Source: an uncultured Erysipelotrichaceae bacterium (GTDB taxonomy: Bacteria; Bacillota_I; Bacilli_A; Erysipelotrichales; Erysipelotrichaceae). From it: DNA of 6,842 nt. The stretch covers positions 1 to 6,842 of the forward strand of contig CAMWMY010000061.1 of assembly GCA_947175465.1 (NCBI GenBank), in the 5' to 3' direction. Each line of letters starts with the position of its first letter. Position 1 is the first letter of the stretch. Shown piece by piece: positions 5,485 through 6,842 of this stretch. The notes under the pieces are model-generated. The model worked only from the letters and a program-made list of their open reading frames with translations, was not told where the DNA came from and ran no database searches. The position numbers and the translations under genes are program-made.

Positions 5485-6842
5485 TTAAGGATTTGTATTA
5501 TCTGGTGTAGTCGTATTATTAGTGGTTTCTGGAAGCTTTATCCAGAATGCTGGTCTTAATCCCCTTCCTTCATGCACATATCCATCTTGTAGAACTCCTC
5601 CAGATAAATACATTGCCGAATATTTAACACCAAGGCCATTGTTTATAAAATTAGTTCTTAACCAAGTTATATCCCCAGGTAAATTTTTTGCTTTTTCTAA
5701 TTGACCACTTCCTGTAAATAAACGCTCATCACGCAAATCATTGTGTAACCCTCCTAAATCCTCATAACTTAATAAAAATATGTGATCTGTTGTTTCTACC
5801 ATCATAGCAGAAGTATTGCTAGTACTAGTATAATATCTAGTATATAATGTTGTTTCTATAATTTTATCTTTTATTGCTTCTGAAATATAATTAGTATCAT
5901 TATAGAATGTTTCATTTAACCACTGTTTTACGATTGATGCTTCCCAATTTTCTCCTTTTGGTTCAGAAGAATGGTTTCCATTACCAAAATAAGATGTATG
6001 AACTGAATTCTTTGCCCACAACAAGGCTTTCTCTCCATCATTTTCTAAAACATAATAGTCTACATTTCCTATTTTGATTGTAGTTGTACCTTGTACTTCT
6101 ACATCTCTTATATCTTCATAGCCTAAGGATGATACCATCACAAGTATATTATTAGCTTGCTTAATCTTTCCTTCGGTTGATGTCGCTATAATTCGTAACG
6201 CTGTTCCTTCTGGTTCATCTAACCCTAGGGTTAATAATCCATCTTCTGATATTGTTGTACTTGTAGATTTGTTTCCACTAATTTGCCATGTTACTTTTTG
6301 ATTACTAATTAATTCATTCGCAAAGTATACTTCTGCTTTGAATTGCTTTGTTTTTCCTATCTTAACTTGTACATTCTCCGTTTCTCCATCGATTGTCATG
6401 ACTTTTACTCTATCTACTAATCGATCCGTGATGTTATTTGGCCAATCATTCGTAGCTGATCCTAACAATTCATCATCTGCTGTTCCTAATAACTTATCTG
6501 CTTCCATCCAGTAGTAACGGTTTTCTTCCTTCTTCAAGAAGAATTTCCCATACGTTGGGTGTGCATCTTTTAATTCATATACATTCGTTTTATCATCATC
6601 ACTTCCAGGTTTTTGATCTATTCCTGCACATATATAGTTAGATAAGGTTCCATCTTTTTCTACTCTCTTGTAAATGTTAAAGCCAAAGCTTACATAAGGG
6701 TTTCCATCTTCTCCTATAATTGTATTACTATCATCAGCACCTAATGGTAATACCGTTACACGAATGGTTGTTGTAACTGTTGGTGTAAGTTTACTTTTTC
6801 CTGTTAATACATAAACCTTCCCTGCCATATCTGCTGTTGGTG
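5485..6842 (-). CDS. Secreted/surface protein with Big_2 Ig-like and DUF6273-like domains, 5' end outside window
   Basis: C-terminal 451 residues of a larger protein. The frame stays open to the window edge (Pro-Thr-Ala-Asp before the Met at 6828), and that Met has no ribosome site, so it is internal. Numbering from that Met: residues 1-29 look like the last strands of an Ig-like domain. Residues 30-135 are not recognised but hold two acidic repeats, GIDQKPGSDDD (69-79) and DKLLGTADDE (111-120). About 141-233 is a bacterial Ig-like group 2 domain (GKTKQFKAEV, VTWQISGN, DGLLTL, ATS). About 245-431 resembles DUF6273 (WLNETFYN at 303-310, HIFLLSYED, TWLRTNF, GLRPAFWI at 423-430). A Thr/Asn/Pro tail ends the protein with no LPXTG or membrane anchor. 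Export is inferred from the domains, since the signal peptide would be upstream. DUF6273 function is unknown to me; adhesion or ligand binding is a guess. There is no visible link to the sugar operon. Confidence 0.85.
   Translation of the reverse strand, partial: PTADMAGKVYVLTGKSKLTPTVTTTIRVTVLPLGADDSNTIIGEDGNPYVSFGFNIYKRVEKDGTLSNYICAGIDQKPGSDDDKTNVYELKDAHPTYGKFFLKKEENRYYWMEADKLLGTADDELLGSATNDWPNNITDRLVDRVKVMTIDGETENVQVKIGKTKQFKAEVYFANELISNQKVTWQISGNKSTSTTISEDGLLTLGLDEPEGTALRIIATSTEGKIKQANNILVMVSSLGYEDIRDVEVQGTTTIKIGNVDYYVLENDGEKALLWAKNSVHTSYFGNGNHSSEPKGENWEASIVKQWLNETFYNDTNYISEAIKDKIIETTLYTRYYTSTSNTSAMMVETTDHIFLLSYEDLGGLHNDLRDERLFTGSGQLEKAKNLPGDITWLRTNFINNGLGVKYSAMYLSGGVLQDGYVHEGRGLRPAFWIKLPETTNNTTTPDNTNP

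Noticed and set aside
5522..5720. Diversity-generating retroelement target (variable C-terminus of a lectin-like fold)
   Set aside because: The C-terminal GLRPAFWI ending recalls such targets, but no reverse transcriptase, template repeat or accessory gene is visible here. A near-identical copy of this region with A-specific differences just downstream or upstream in the genome would reopen the question.
5485..6828. Complete 447-residue protein starting at the Met at 6828
   Set aside because: The frame is open upstream to the window edge, there is no ribosome site, and the sequence begins in the middle of a beta-rich domain.

Overview
The window is AT-rich, every gene lies on the minus strand, and intergenic gaps are short. 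Strong GGAG-type ribosome binding sites, a Glc-family PTS permease, RpiR regulators with SIS domains, a cre-like box and a Big_2/DUF6273 surface protein together suggest a low-GC member of the Bacillota. A gut anaerobe of the Erysipelotrichia or a neighbouring class is my guess. That placement is inference; no rRNA or other marker gene is present.

Layout in the direction of transcription (high to low coordinates): (1) The 3' part of a large secreted or surface protein gene (5485-6842, 5' end outside the window) carries one bacterial Ig-like domain and a C-terminal DUF6273-like domain, and is closed by a hairpin terminator (5441-5472). (2) A two-gene transcript starts at an extended -10 promoter (5395-5403) and encodes two different RpiR-family regulators whose genes overlap by ATGA (4619-5362 and 3861-4622). 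It ends at a hairpin (3802-3830). (3) A three-gene catabolic operon starts at a promoter built into that hairpin: a Cof-type HAD phosphatase (2927-3760), a GH13 alpha-glucosidase (1247-2917) and a PTS EIIBC permease (1-1246, 3' end outside the window). Gaps inside this operon are 9 and 0 nt.

The likely story is uptake of an alpha-linked glucose disaccharide by the EIIBC permease, which phosphorylates it on entry, then intracellular cleavage by the GH13 enzyme. The HAD enzyme may remove phosphate from a sugar phosphate, and the RpiR pair may sense one. The operon promoter has a near-consensus cre box between -35 and -10, so repression by CcpA when better sugars are present is expected. A second palindrome (3855-3877), spanning the stop codon of the second regulator, is a candidate RpiR operator. 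The exact sugar cannot be named from sequence; the residue after the GH13 nucleophile is Ala, which favours alpha-1,4 over alpha-1,6 linkages.

I see no mobile element, CRISPR array, tRNA or rRNA, and no gene-free stretch over 300 bases. The least ordinary parts are the compact terminator/promoter/cre element, the translationally coupled regulator pair with unequal SIS motifs, and the anchorless end of the surface protein.
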